64,000 bases of DNA from Parastagonospora avenae f. sp. tritici 18332-5. Lineage: Eukaryota; Ascomycota; Dothideomycetes; Pleosporales; Phaeosphaeriaceae. The translations under genes were made by a program, and so were the position numbers. The DNA lies in NCBI GenBank assembly GCA_022559985.1, contig JAFJTR010000005.1, positions 372,001-436,000 on the forward strand, written 5' to 3'. Positions 1 through 10,219 of the stretch are shown piece by piece. Under the pieces are notes generated by a model. The model did no database searches. It had not been told where the DNA came from and was given only the letters and a program-made list of their open reading frames with translations. Within the stretch, counting starts at the first letter, position 1; each line of letters begins with the position of its first letter.

Positions 1-419
1 CAGTATATCATGAAGTAGCCTAGGATAAGTTCGACTATGATCAGAGGCTGTGTCTTTACTTAGATAATGGTCGCTGACATGCCGCACTGGACACACTTAC
101 AAATGATAAAAATAAGAAGTCTAAACAAGTCAGCAACTTGATCACGTCTGTAGTCCGTCGAGTACTTACAGTCCGCCAATTCAAAGCCTCCCACGATTGC
201 CACCCTTGTATACACCCTCAAAGACAGAAAGAAAGCCGGTACCGTAATGCAAATTATTGCAACAACGAGGAACCACACTTGGTCCGGGCCACTAGTCGTC
301 ATCGTCATGTCCGCTCCTTCGTGTGCCTGAGCAGGCGACATGGCTGGAAGTTGCAGATAGTAGGTCATTGGATCCACGCCAGGAGGCACCTGGATTCCAT
401 CGGGAACGAGTCCAGGCAT
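1..419 (-). CDS. Pth11-like rhodopsin-domain receptor, N-terminal part, cut by window edge
   Basis: N-terminal part of a fungal seven-helix membrane protein of the rhodopsin-domain (Pth11-like GPCR) type. These act at the plasma membrane as candidate sensors coupled to G proteins. The start ATG is at 417-419. The first exon (170-419) encodes a short hydrophilic lead, then a first membrane helix ending in a basic SLRVYTRVAI-type loop. A donor GTAAGT follows. The next in-frame piece appears to be a 20-nt micro-exon at 101-120 (reading DYFLFLSF across the junction), and a third exon from 47 leftward encodes another hydrophobic helix (LIIVELILGYFMIY). The rest lies outside the window. The same family recurs at 4203-5656. 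The family call rests on topology and resemblance to that gene; no ligand can be inferred. Confidence 0.6.
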
Positions 420-1320
420 CTTGTTGTGTCACGCAAAGGACTGAAAATTGAAAATGTGGCAGGAATGTACGCACGGCGACCGCATAAAATCAACAGAACT
501 GTTGGTCTTACGGAGATACTATAAAGCTAGCACCATCAGACCTAGACTGCTTGATTACGGAGTCCATGTCGCTGTGGAGGAGTACCATAGCGAGACTATG
601 ACGAGTGCGGTGTGTGCACGGACCCTCTACTGTAGTGAATTGCGCCGAACGTGAGGGTTGGCATCCACATGGAGGCTTGGATGCACCACAAAGTGTTGAC
701 TAGCATCGAGAATACGGAGTGGCTTTACGCCGGCCAGATGTGGGCTTTTTGGATGCGGCGATGTGGTGTGGTTTTACACGTGGGGTGACAAGCGGAACTA
801 CACGGCCGTTGACTTGACCAAGCTGCGCGTGTTTCGAGACGCGAAGTTTCGGTTTATAACAGTACACGTTAAAGGTGAGGATGTAAATGCGACGAATCGG
901 AGAATGAAACCGACGACACTAGCGATGCAATGTTGGTCGTCATTGGCTGCGCAAAACCTACCTTGTACGATGCATGACTTGGCACCAATGCGAAGTGTGT
1001 AATGCCTTTAGAACTGTGTGTTTCGGATAGACTAGTGCTATCCACGTGGAGCATTCGATTCTTGTCCGAATGCTTGAAACTGCCCAGACGGTGGAGGCGA
1101 TTCAGCCTTACCCATAAGCCCTAAGTCTTACACATAAGCCCTGAGGCTTCCACGTAAGCCCGAGCCGTCCTATATGTAGAGTCCCGAACGACCGCTTTGC
1201 CTCAGGATTGAGGCTCGGCGCACTTGGACCCCCGTAAATTCAGATCTTAGGATACGCACGACGAAGAAATCATATACTCGCTATCATCAAAGTGGTACAT
1301 AGTCGCTGTTACGGAAGCTA
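420..1320. other. Intergenic, contains only a short 20-bp tandem repeat
   Basis: I see no convincing gene here. Open frames are short, overlap on both strands and show no domain signal. The only structure noticed is the three-copy 20-bp repeat at 1107-1166, listed separately. Confidence 0.5.
1107..1166. repeat. Three imperfect 20-bp direct repeats
   Basis: Three head-to-tail units at 1107-1126, 1127-1146 and 1147-1166. They share the pattern CTTacCAtAAGCCC with varied ends, for example CTTACACATAAGCCCTGAGG. The array lies just downstream of the 3' end of the hydrolase pseudogene. Function unknown; it may be a decayed minisatellite. Confidence 0.75.
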
Positions 1321-2884
1321 TCAAACCCCGAAAAGATTTCTCGTCATGATCATCGGCGGACGATCGAATGGCGCATCGTTGAACGGAAAAGTATCAGCAG
1401 GACAAATGATACCATCCTTAGGCAACGAACCATCGCTAAAGTACTTCCTCAGGTACCCATACATACACTCCGACATTGATGCTATCGTTGTATGCCCAAC
1501 ACCGTCCTGAATTAGCAGCCTCGCCCCTCCGAATCGATTTGCCATCTTTCGGGCATTTCTCAAAGGCGTGACTGGATCGATGGAAGCCGAGAGAAACAAC
1601 AGAGGATTGCTTGTGTTCGGAGCACCCGGGTAGCCGTTGAAGACCTGTGACTTAGGCGCTCTGATGTCGAGCTTGCGACAACTGATCGAAGTGCCTGCCG
1701 CCCACGCTTCACCAAGGTACTTGCTCGTCCTGATTAATTCGTCCGCGCGCGCAACGAAGCCGTCGTAGGTCAGGTTTGCGCGTCCGTTTGCATCAGCGCA
1801 TGCGATGAATTTTGCAGGCTCCTTGTCTGGATAAGACCAGAGAGGAGTTTCGGAGCAGCCGCCAAATCTGAGGGCGAGGCCCAGATTGTGTGCGATGCCA
1901 GTGCCGTTTCCCGCTTCAAGTTCGACGAGAATCTTGGCAAGTTCCACGTAAGACTCAAGCGGAGAGTATAATGCCTTGGCCACGACCATATTCAGATGCG
2001 TGTGAGTGATGATTAGTGGAGTGCCCAGTGTCGCTGGTATTGGCATTTTTCGCAGGTCTGCAGCAATCTTGTTAAAGCGATCTTGTATCGCAACTCGAGA
2101 GTCGGCCCAAAATGCACACTTGTCTTTTCCTGCTTCGTGGCATGTATGGAAGAAGTATCGAAAGGCATCGTCGGCATCAAGTACATTGTTGGACCATTTG
2201 CCGTTGTAGTAATCTTCGCCATCGACGATACCATCGACAGCAATTCTACCGACGCGATTGGGAAAGAGTGCTGCAAAGGTTGTTCCTAGCACGCTTCCGT
2301 AGGAGAGCGTAGTACCAAAGCTGCGCGTTCTGTGTGTTTTGACCCTTTGATTTCGTCAGTAGCTCGATATAGTGTCGCATGTCGTTGGCAATTGCGATAG
2401 TGTTCACGTACTTCGCCGTATCGTTGCCAACAGAATGAGCATTGGTGCAAAACTCCCCGAAGGCCGTAGCACGAGCGAATACCTCTCCATAGGATTTCGC
2501 ATCGTGCATGTCGACTGGTGTATCGAGGTCGCGATAAAGCCTTGTTGTTCCCAGTTCGTCATCGGAAAAGCAAGAAAGAACCGGCCCGGAGTTGTTGACG
2601 CCGCTTGGATCAAATCCGACCAAGTTGTTCTCGGAGCCGAAAGCATGTAGTAAGGCAGGGAGATTGAGTAGAAGCGTGTTGATGCCACTGCTTCCTGGCC
2701 CACCCGGGTTTAGGAGAATGTCTTGAGCTGTGCAGTTGTCCGACGTCGAATTACTTGTCCACTTGATGAAGGACACATATGTCGTGCCAATTTCTACATT
2801 GTCCTAGTCCAAGGGGACCTCTATTCTCGTAAAGTTGAAGTTGTCGAAACAAGGCTCCCAGTCCAAATCCAAGGTGGACGACAT
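1321..2884 (-). pseudogene. Tripeptidyl-aminopeptidase-like alpha/beta hydrolase, inactivated
   Basis: Near-complete alpha/beta-hydrolase of the secreted tripeptidyl aminopeptidase family with its TAP C-terminal domain; intact relatives cleave N-terminal peptides. A start ATG at 2882-2884 leads into the family pattern LDWEPCFDNFNFTRIEVPLD, where the next codon is TAG instead of the usual Tyr. The frame then reads on through the oxyanion-hole region (LLNPGGPGSSG) to QLWYY near 2310. Just before the nucleophile elbow SYGSVLG it must jump frame: one base stands where a codon is expected, fitting a 2-nt deletion. The downstream frame (stop at 1321-1323) keeps Ser (SYGS), Asp (SIDPVTP) and His (DGVGHTT). 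A stop plus a frameshift without plausible introns argue for a pseudogene; sequence error would need two independent mistakes. Part of the signal-peptide region may lie upstream of 2884. Confidence 0.8.
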
Positions 2885-4202
2885 CTGTGTAGTTGTGACA
2901 GCCACTGCGGGAGTCTACTTGTTAAGCCACCTGCCTTACATAACGAAATCCATATATCATTGCATTAGTGAATATTGGTAGACTGGAAAGTGCTAGCCAG
3001 GCAGCTAATTGAGTGAGCATCATGATCGACGAGCTGTGGGTGTCAAAAGAATAGCAAACACGATCATGCTGATGATTCTTCCTCAGGATAAGAAGTATGG
3101 TATAAACGCGTCGAGGGAAATTGGAGCTGAATATGGCATCCTTGAAACTGCACCCGCCGACAACTTTTGTTCGAGTAGCACTGATGCGACAATACCATCA
3201 TACTGCTTTGAGTACAATACTAGGCGCCTTACTACTGTCTTTCGCCTCGGATATTGCAGTCCATAACTCTTTGATGGACCGAGAAGCCTAATGTAATCAA
3301 GGTCATCATCGAGGACGAATAACTCTCGCGACGTCTGTGTTAGTTGCAAAGGCGCACCGTGATATCGATAATACTGGCGTGGTACGCAGCTTTGCCTCGA
3401 TAAAGCTACCCATTCAGTCGAAAGTCCAAGAACCAGGGAACAAAGAGCCTCGAAAACCAAATTGGACAATGGGCGATCCTCAAGAACCTTAATTACTACC
3501 GTCGCTAAGATCTTCCTTCCTAGTCTCGTAACGTTATGGAGCTTCGTGTAAGCTTGCGTAATAGCGGAACTTTATTCCCTCTTCGCCTATCCTATCCTCT
3601 TTCCAAGGCCAAAGCGCAAAAACCCAGACTTTATTAATACTAGGATGATATGCCGTGCGCATCCCAGTATTAATATCTCTGGCAGCAGCGCAATGATCGA
3701 CACCAGTGCGTGTATAGGTCCGATTGCTTAATCAACGCGATGCATGAAAAGCTCCGAGATACGGCAGCTCAAAAGCTTGATTTCGGTTGATGCAACCGAG
3801 ACTCCGAGATCTCCAATGACATCAGTTGGGTCGGTGTTATCTTTGATGAGGCTGGAAGGGAAGAATTGATGCTGTTGTGGCACGGCTTGAGCTGGTGTGA
3901 TATTGTGGACGGATCCAGCGACCTGTACGCAACGCTACAGACACACGTGGTACTCCGATAATATATATGGCTGCTTTCCTTTCGGTGCTGTGTGATGTAG
4001 TGGCGCGCAAAATTGCTGGTTTCCTAGCTTCACGAACTGGTGAACGCAAGGCGAGGAACCGCGTCAATCGCTAGTGACATCGTACCTTCAAATTGGGAGA
4101 GAGCGTAAGCTTCATGTGAGAAAGTTGTTGCATTGCGAACAAAACCGAGCGATCTATCTGCGGACAAGGCTGTATATCATGCTGCGAGTAATTTTCGTAC
4201 TT
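2885..4202. other. Intergenic with an unassigned open frame and a short inverted repeat
   Basis: On the minus strand, from about 3588 to 3083, one frame stays open for about 167 codons without an ATG. Its composition is protein-like (for example LVFEALCSLVLGLSTEW and ELFVLDDDLDYIRLLG). I do not recognise it; it could be an exon or remnant of an unknown gene. The remainder holds an inverted repeat (3633-3674) and nothing else I can support. Confidence 0.35.
3633..3674. repeat. Inverted repeat, 15-bp arms
   Basis: Left arm 3633-3647 (ATTAATACTAGGATG) and right arm 3660-3674 (CATCCCAGTATTAAT) are inverse complements with one mismatch, separated by 12 bases. The element could form a hairpin, be the remnant of a miniature inverted-repeat transposon, or act as a binding palindrome. 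No coding gene lies on it. Confidence 0.7.
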
Positions 4203-5656
4203 CTATATCTCCCATTTTGGCTTTGGCCTCGTCTCAACGCTGGCCTGGAAGCCTGTTACTGCTCTTGTATCCTCTTCGAGTGGATCACGTCCGACCGAGA
4301 ACTTTGGCGCTCTGTTTGCATCTTCCTCCGTGGTCATGGTCAGCCCTTCCATAGATGTTCCGCTGACACTCCTCAAGCTTTGTCGTCCTGCGCTCTTCGT
4401 GTGTTCCAGTTCGTATGCGAGGCCGTACTCGTCTTGTACGTGCTCTTCTGTGACATTAACTTCGTAAGACACGAAGATAGCTGCGAGCGACTTCTCGATG
4501 ATGGGCCAGAAGATTGGCATCGATGCACAGATGATGGCGAGGTCGATTTCGAGGCAGGACAGGACAATCATGATAGGTGACCACCAGGTGAAGTCGAGGT
4601 AGGGGTATGTCGCTGCCTGTGTGCTTGAAATCACATAGAGGCGCCAGATAGAAATCCCAACAACCCTGAGCATGTGTTAATAAGTGACTCCCCTCTAAGA
4701 ACGTGGACTGAAATCGCAACAGCATGAAGTACTTACATTGCGCCGCATGTGAAAACACCGGCCATCGCCACTAGGCTCTTGATCTTCAGTGTCGGTGTCT
4801 TGAAGATGACCATTGGCGTCAAGAAAACCAAGAGGTCAAGCACCATGTTGGATGAAGAGTGGATCTTAAAGATCATGATGAACTCATCAACGCTTCCAAG
4901 ACCAAAACCATAGCACTTTGCGCCAATGTTCCGCTGCCATGCGCCTCGCACAGGCCAGCAAGGCAGCCAGCCAACGATCATGAAGGCAAGACCCCAGAGA
5001 CTGACGATGCCAATGAGTGTGATGCAAACCCATCGCATAGTTCCCGACTTGAAGATGCGAAGGTACTGGAAAAGAAGGGACAGCTTGATCAGCGCGCACT
5101 GCGAAAGATAGATGCTGTGCTCGATATAGAAGGTCTGGAAAGATTAGCCTTCACAAAAACCTCAAGTGGGCGACTGCCTTACCTTCAAATACATCTCAAA
5201 TTGATCCATTCCGATGTAGAGCATGTGTCGACCCAGTCCATGTACAACGGCTGCATGTTGTTAGTGAGCGTCACTCAGATTCAGATCACAACTTACACCG
5301 GCAGACAAATGTCGTTCCAACGATACCAGTTGTCTGTAGCGATGAATCAGCTTTCGTCCTTCGAGACAGTTCTCAAGGTGCAACATACAGCCGAGAGTAG
5401 CACAAAAAAATCGTCAAGGCCAGGTTCTCGCACAACCTTGACTCTGACCCAAAGTCGGAAGAGCACTGCTATCCATGACAAGATCTACTCGGAACGTTAG
5501 CATCGCATATCAATCTGGAGTGGTACCAGGTAATCGTACACAAAACGAGATGACAACACCATATATTGTTCCTTTCCGATTTGCTGGTGGTTGAGGCTCA
5601 TTAGGATCTGGAGGGTTCAGAAACGCCGCCAGCAGCATATCCTCAAAGCTCGACAT
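4203..5656 (-). CDS. Pth11-like rhodopsin-domain integral membrane protein
   Basis: Complete fungal rhodopsin-domain (Pth11-like) seven-helix protein without a CFEM domain, expected at the plasma membrane. Start ATG 5654-5656 (MSSFEDMLLAAFLNPP). Five introns with clear GT/AG ends join exons reading SWIAVLFRLWVRVKVV, DDFFVLLSA, TTGIVGTTFVCR, a segment YIEHSIYLSQCALIKLSLLF, the long exon with FMIVGWLPCWPVRGAW (the conserved W-x-C-x-P stretch after helix five), and a last exon beginning VVGISIWRLYVISS after a split Met codon near 4730. The last membrane helix is PIMIVLSCLEIDLAIICASMP; the C-terminal tail is hydrophilic with Ser/Thr and acidic runs. The stop is at 4203-4205. All junctions keep frame, so the gene seems intact, unlike its broken neighbours. 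Confidence 0.8.
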
Positions 5657-7177
5657 GATATGAAGGTCTGGCCGAGATCGTCGGACTCCGTCAAAAAGCT
5701 TAGGGATGCGTCTTTAGAAGAGGCTGTTCTGTAGTTAAGCAATCAAACCATGGGTATGCATGTTGAAGCGGTACGACATGACACCCTGTTCCCGTCTCTT
5801 CCATGAGCGAAGGGTTCTGAAGGGTTCGCATTCGCAGGTTGGCGAAAAAGCCCACAGCTGTCGCATGGGGGCCGGGGTGTAGGTCGGATGCGAGTCAAAG
5901 GTCTACGCTAAGAGCTTACTAAAATGCCCGTGACAGCGGGCTCGGGCCATGTTAGGAATAGCGCGGCTTACAAGCATGAAAAGTCACTCAATGTGTCCAA
6001 TGAGCTTGTCTCGACGACTGCCTACGGCACAAAGTGGAGTCGCACATCGTGGCGACAGCATCATCCCCGTGCTGAGGAAGTCAGTATCCGTAATGCTCAA
6101 AGTTTCCGGTGTTTGAGCAAAACCCCACCCTAGATCCCCAAGGTCATAAAACTGACAAGGTGCCTTCCGGTCATCATTGACAACAGCGCTGAAAGAAGCA
6201 AATAACGGTGTCAGAACCATGCAAAGCTGCATGTGGAAAACTATGCGATCCGTAATGAGAGTGAAAGGGCTAGAGAAAAAAGTTCCAGAACACACGAGTC
6301 GCATTGTGTATAATGTCTGAGCGCGAAGGCAATCTACCGTATTGGAATCCTGAGGAGACGATCTTGCAGGGAAGGGACTAAGCACACCCTTGGTCATGTC
6401 CGTCGTGATACCTGCTTTGGTCCGGAACAGGCTGATCACAACGGCAAGCGGCCGTCAGGCGCGACGCTCTGGCCGCGAAGGATGTGGATCCATGACTTGC
6501 TGCGACGAAGCGAAGGATTCGAAGGATTCGCGCTGATCGCACGCGGTTACCGGCACTTGGTACCTGACGAATAGTTGTTTTTCATCGTGTTTTGAGCTGC
6601 ATGATCGCTGATTAGAGATCCGGGCCCTCAGCCGCATCGCACTTGGTTTTTGCTTCTCAGCATACCCGTGCATCGAGCAGAACGCTCAATGAGCATGATT
6701 TTGTCAAAGCATACGGAATACTTGACCTGGGGTCGTATCAGTGTGATGTGAAAGTTTTCCTTGAGGTACCCGGAGTATGTTCCGCCGCCTAACATGCGAG
6801 GAAGTTGTACCGAGCGCAAGGTCCTTGCAAGATCTTGCAGACGCAGGTCCAGACGACTCCACGATATCGCTTCGGCAGTGTTGTGGACCGTCGCTTGACT
6901 GCTACCGCCGATCTGGTAGCTCCACGTGCTTCGCAAGTGGCAACATACTGTCGATGGAACATGTGTTGCTATGCTGAGACAGACGGACATGCAAAAGAAT
7001 AGAGTTCAGACGTGTGGCGACCGTTAAGAAATGGCTTGTCGCTTGTCTAGAACACGTGTACGTTCAACGGTCTGCTGTCTGCCAGCACGTCACCACGCAA
7101 GTCTTCACCACAACACTCTGCCGTTGGTCCTTGGGCTTCCAGATCTCTGTGCCGTCCGTCATAGGAAGCTGTTCCCC
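5657..7177. other. Intergenic, no supported gene
   Basis: About 1.5 kb upstream of the Pth11-like gene. It includes its promoter. Open frames on both strands are short and mutually overlapping, with no recognisable domain, so I list none. Some may be debris of older genes, given the broken gene that follows. Confidence 0.4.
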
Positions 7178-7959
7178 TCACTCCATTTCAATAGCTTTCT
7201 GGACAGCTTTCCAATGCGCTTCTCCTTCAAGGCAGCTGCTTATAATGCGCTGGACTTCCTGGGCGGACCGACGCTTTTCAAGATCCGCCCGTTCAATTTG
7301 TTTTTCAACTTCTTCCTTGAATTCATCGTAATCCTTCGTTGTGAGATTATTTTTGAAAAAAATACTGTCTTGCGCCTGACATTAAAGCTTCTTTGGCCCG
7401 TTTTTTTGCGATGTAAGCAGTGTAGAATTTGCCCAGGGCCTGTAGAAGCTTTTGTGTCAACTGCGGCGGCAGTTTCTTCGCTTTGCAAGTCCTCTTCAAT
7501 TCCAGACAGTGTATTCCAGCAGCTCTTGCGCACCATCGCGAGACCCTATGTAAAGTGGCCAAATCTTCTAGTGGAACCCCTGCGAGCTGTGCCTGTAATT
7601 CGTAGAGTTCATGAGCCATGAGCAACTTCTCCTCGACCTGAATCAGGAAGCTAGCATATTTCTTGAAAAAATGTGAAGGGGGTTTCGAGTACTTCGATTT
7701 GAAGTGTCGTAGAGCAGAAGCGGAATCGGATACCTGGATAATGGTGTCACGACCTGGGTATAGTGTATCGACTGGATACTTTGCTCCAAACACTATAGCA
7801 TTGTCCATGGTGTTGATGGTCAGCATAGCAGTGTCCAAGAGAGCTTTTTGAACCCTGGATTCTGCCTTACGGGTCTCCTGCGGTATTCTAGATCTTGCAG
7901 CCCAGCATATTGGCTTCAGCAACATAAAACAGCTTATCCTTCAAGTTCAAAGGTTTCAT
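7178..7959 (-). pseudogene. Hypothetical lysine-rich protein gene, two frameshifts
   Basis: I do not recognise this family. An ATG at 7957-7959 opens MKPLNLKDKLFYVAEANMLG, which stops near 7890. A second frame then runs to 7347 with strong protein-like composition (ALLDTAMLTINTMDNAIVFG, HFFKKYASFLIQVEEKLL). It ends in QYFFQK plus a stop at a run of seven T on the minus strand. Removing one T there would continue into a third frame that is rich in charged helical residues (KDYDEFKEEVEKQIERADLE) and ends at 7178-7180. The pieces sum to about 260 residues of mostly helical, basic sequence. Two shifts without usable introns suggest a decaying gene, although the T-run shift could be a homopolymer sequencing error. 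Confidence 0.5.
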
Positions 7960-8759
7960 TTCTATCGAGACCACAGGATAAGGTGCATCCTATTTGTAGT
8001 AGAGGCTGAGAGCGATTGGTAAGGGGGAGGGCACATCGAAGAAGATCAGATCTTTCGGCGTGACAAAGATCTTGTGTATGTGGCGGACACGAATTCGAGA
8101 GACGCGCTGTGGCGGATTGACTTTCTGCCGGAACTGGACGAGCGGAGTACAATTCATTTGAGCAGTACCGGTCAGACAGTGGAGACCGCGCTGTGGAATA
8201 TGCCTCTGTACAAGGCTGCGGTCGGCAGTAGGCCTGGAGACCGAAATCTGACAATTGACATGCTCGTGATGCGTGCCTCGGCATTGCTGGATCGGCAAAG
8301 CAATTCTTTTGTTTGGTGGAGGGGATTGACTTTGGTGCGAATAAACTGTTGTTGCAGCGTCTGTGAGGCTTCCACTGATCGCGTGCGCCAAGCATAGCAC
8401 GTGCTCACGCGTCCACTGTCTGTCCTTCTGGCTCAGCACAAAAATTGCCAAAGGTACAAATCCGCGATGACTTTCAGGTCAAATCAACAGTACATCCGAG
8501 GCTACAGCAGATGCATTCCAAGACACCTCAGCTGGAGACTCCCACAAGCTCTAGAGTGCGGGGAAGCCTCGGCTCGTCCTGCGCGACACAAGCTCGACTC
8601 GTCAACATGCTGCGATAATTCTTCTCTACAAATCATGTAGCCGATATCAGGATGAGCTTACACTCTTTGAAGCTGTTTCCGATATAATCCCCTAGACTTA
8701 ACATCAGAACTTCTCTTATTGATCCATTGACGGAATCTGGTCAACACCACAAGTACACT
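7960..8759. other. Intergenic upstream of acyl-CoA dehydrogenase gene
   Basis: Separates the divergently transcribed broken hypothetical gene and the acyl-CoA dehydrogenase gene, so it should hold both promoters. Overlapping open frames occur on both strands between about 7990 and 8450; none has a family signal. Confidence 0.4.
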
Positions 8760-10172
8760 ATGACAGACGGACTCTCGAAACCATACGGCAGCTCACTGCC
8801 ATGGGCTGAACCAGCTTGGTAAACATTCCCTCTCCTACACATGAATCCCGCAACTAACCAGGCGAAGGTACACCGGTCGACCATCCGCCTACTACAAAGA
8901 AAGCCACCACCGACTCCGCGACGCCGTCCGAACATGGTGTGAAGAAGTACATATAACCCAGCTCCACCACATCTCACAACACCCCCTAATACCCCCCAGA
9001 ACATCGAACAACACACCGACGCCTGGAATGAAGCCGGCCGCGTCGACCCCGAAATCTACACCAAATGCGCCCAAGCCGGCCTCCTCGTCCCCATCGCCTT
9101 CGGCAAATCCATCCCGCCCCAATGGTCCAAATACCCCATCATCGGCAATATCCCGCCGCAGGAATGGGACGGGTTCCACGACTTCATCCTCTGGGACGAA
9201 TTAATCCGCGCCGGCGGGCTGGCGTCGATATTCATCGGACTCGTCGTCGGCGCGCCACCCCTCTTGAAATTCGCCAGCCAGACTCTTCAGGACAAGATAT
9301 TCCCCGAGATATTGTCGGGCGAGAAGAGGATTTGCCTCGCGGTTACGGAGCCCGATGCGGGCTCTGATGTACGCAATATCAAAACCACCGCGGAAAAAAC
9401 GCCTGATGGGAAACATTATATCGTGAACGGCACGAAGAAATGGATCACAAACGGCATGTTTAGCGACTACTTCATGACCGCAGTGCGCACCGGCGGTCCC
9501 GGCGCATCCGGCATCTCCATGCTCCTGATCCCGCGCGCCGCCGGCCTCAAAACCCGCAAACTGGACGTCATCGCCGGCCCGCTGAGCGCAACCACATACG
9601 TATCCTTCGAGGACGTGCGCGTCCCCGTGGAATTCCTCATCGGGAAGGAGGGCGAGGGTTTCAAGCAGACCATGGTCAACTTCAACCACGAGCGGCTGTG
9701 GATTGCGTTCCAGGCGATTCGCGGGTGTAGAGTTGCGCTGCACGATGCGTGGCAGTGGGCGATTAAGCGCGAGGCGTTTGACAAGACGCTCGTTGAGCAA
9801 CCTGTCGTGCGCAACAAATTCGGCAACATGGGACGCCAGGTCGAGAGCTTGCAGGCGTGGACGGAGCAGATTATCTACGAGCTGGAGAAGCTGAGTGATG
9901 CGGATGGCGCGCGGTTGCTGGGGGGCACGACGGCGCTGTTGAAGGTGGAGAGCGGCATGGTGTGCAAGTATGTGGCGGAGGAGTGTTTGAAGATTATGGG
10001 TGGGCTGGGATTGACGAAGACGGGGCAGGGGGCGCGCATTGAGAGTTTCTACCGCGCCGTGCCGAGTTTTGTGGTTCCTGGGGGGTCGGAGGATGTGCTC
10101 ATTGATCTGGGCGCGAGGGAGGCGTTGAAGATACACAGGCAGGCGGAGAAGGCGAAGGGGGCGAAGTTGTAG
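8760..10172 (+). CDS. Acyl-CoA dehydrogenase
   Basis: FAD-dependent acyl-CoA dehydrogenase, 438 residues, oxidising acyl-CoA to enoyl-CoA in fatty- or branched-acid breakdown. Three exons (8760-8818, 8862-8946, 9000-10172) join cleanly; the first two total exactly 48 codons. The N-terminal helical domain contains the WNEAGRVDPEIYTKCAQAGL stretch. The middle domain has the family signature CLAVTEPDAGSD (about residue 160), with FAD/substrate contacts. The C-terminal helical domain has VNFNHERLWIAFQAIR and the second signature-like segment GGLGLTKTGQGARIESFYRA (about residue 380). There is no obvious mitochondrial presequence and no terminal SKL-type peroxisomal signal (ends KGAKL, a weak resemblance). 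The 3' end faces the PPR gene stop only 47 bp away. Substrate length cannot be judged. Confidence 0.93.
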
Positions 10173-10219
10173 TGAACATCTTTTGCGTCTAGCGTATGTA
10201 TAAATCTACACTATAGTTC

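Noticed and set aside
9201..10136. Minus-strand open frame of 311 codons
   Set aside because: Antisense to the acyl-CoA dehydrogenase exon 3; no family pattern and Arg/His/Gln-rich, a shadow frame in GC-rich coding DNA.
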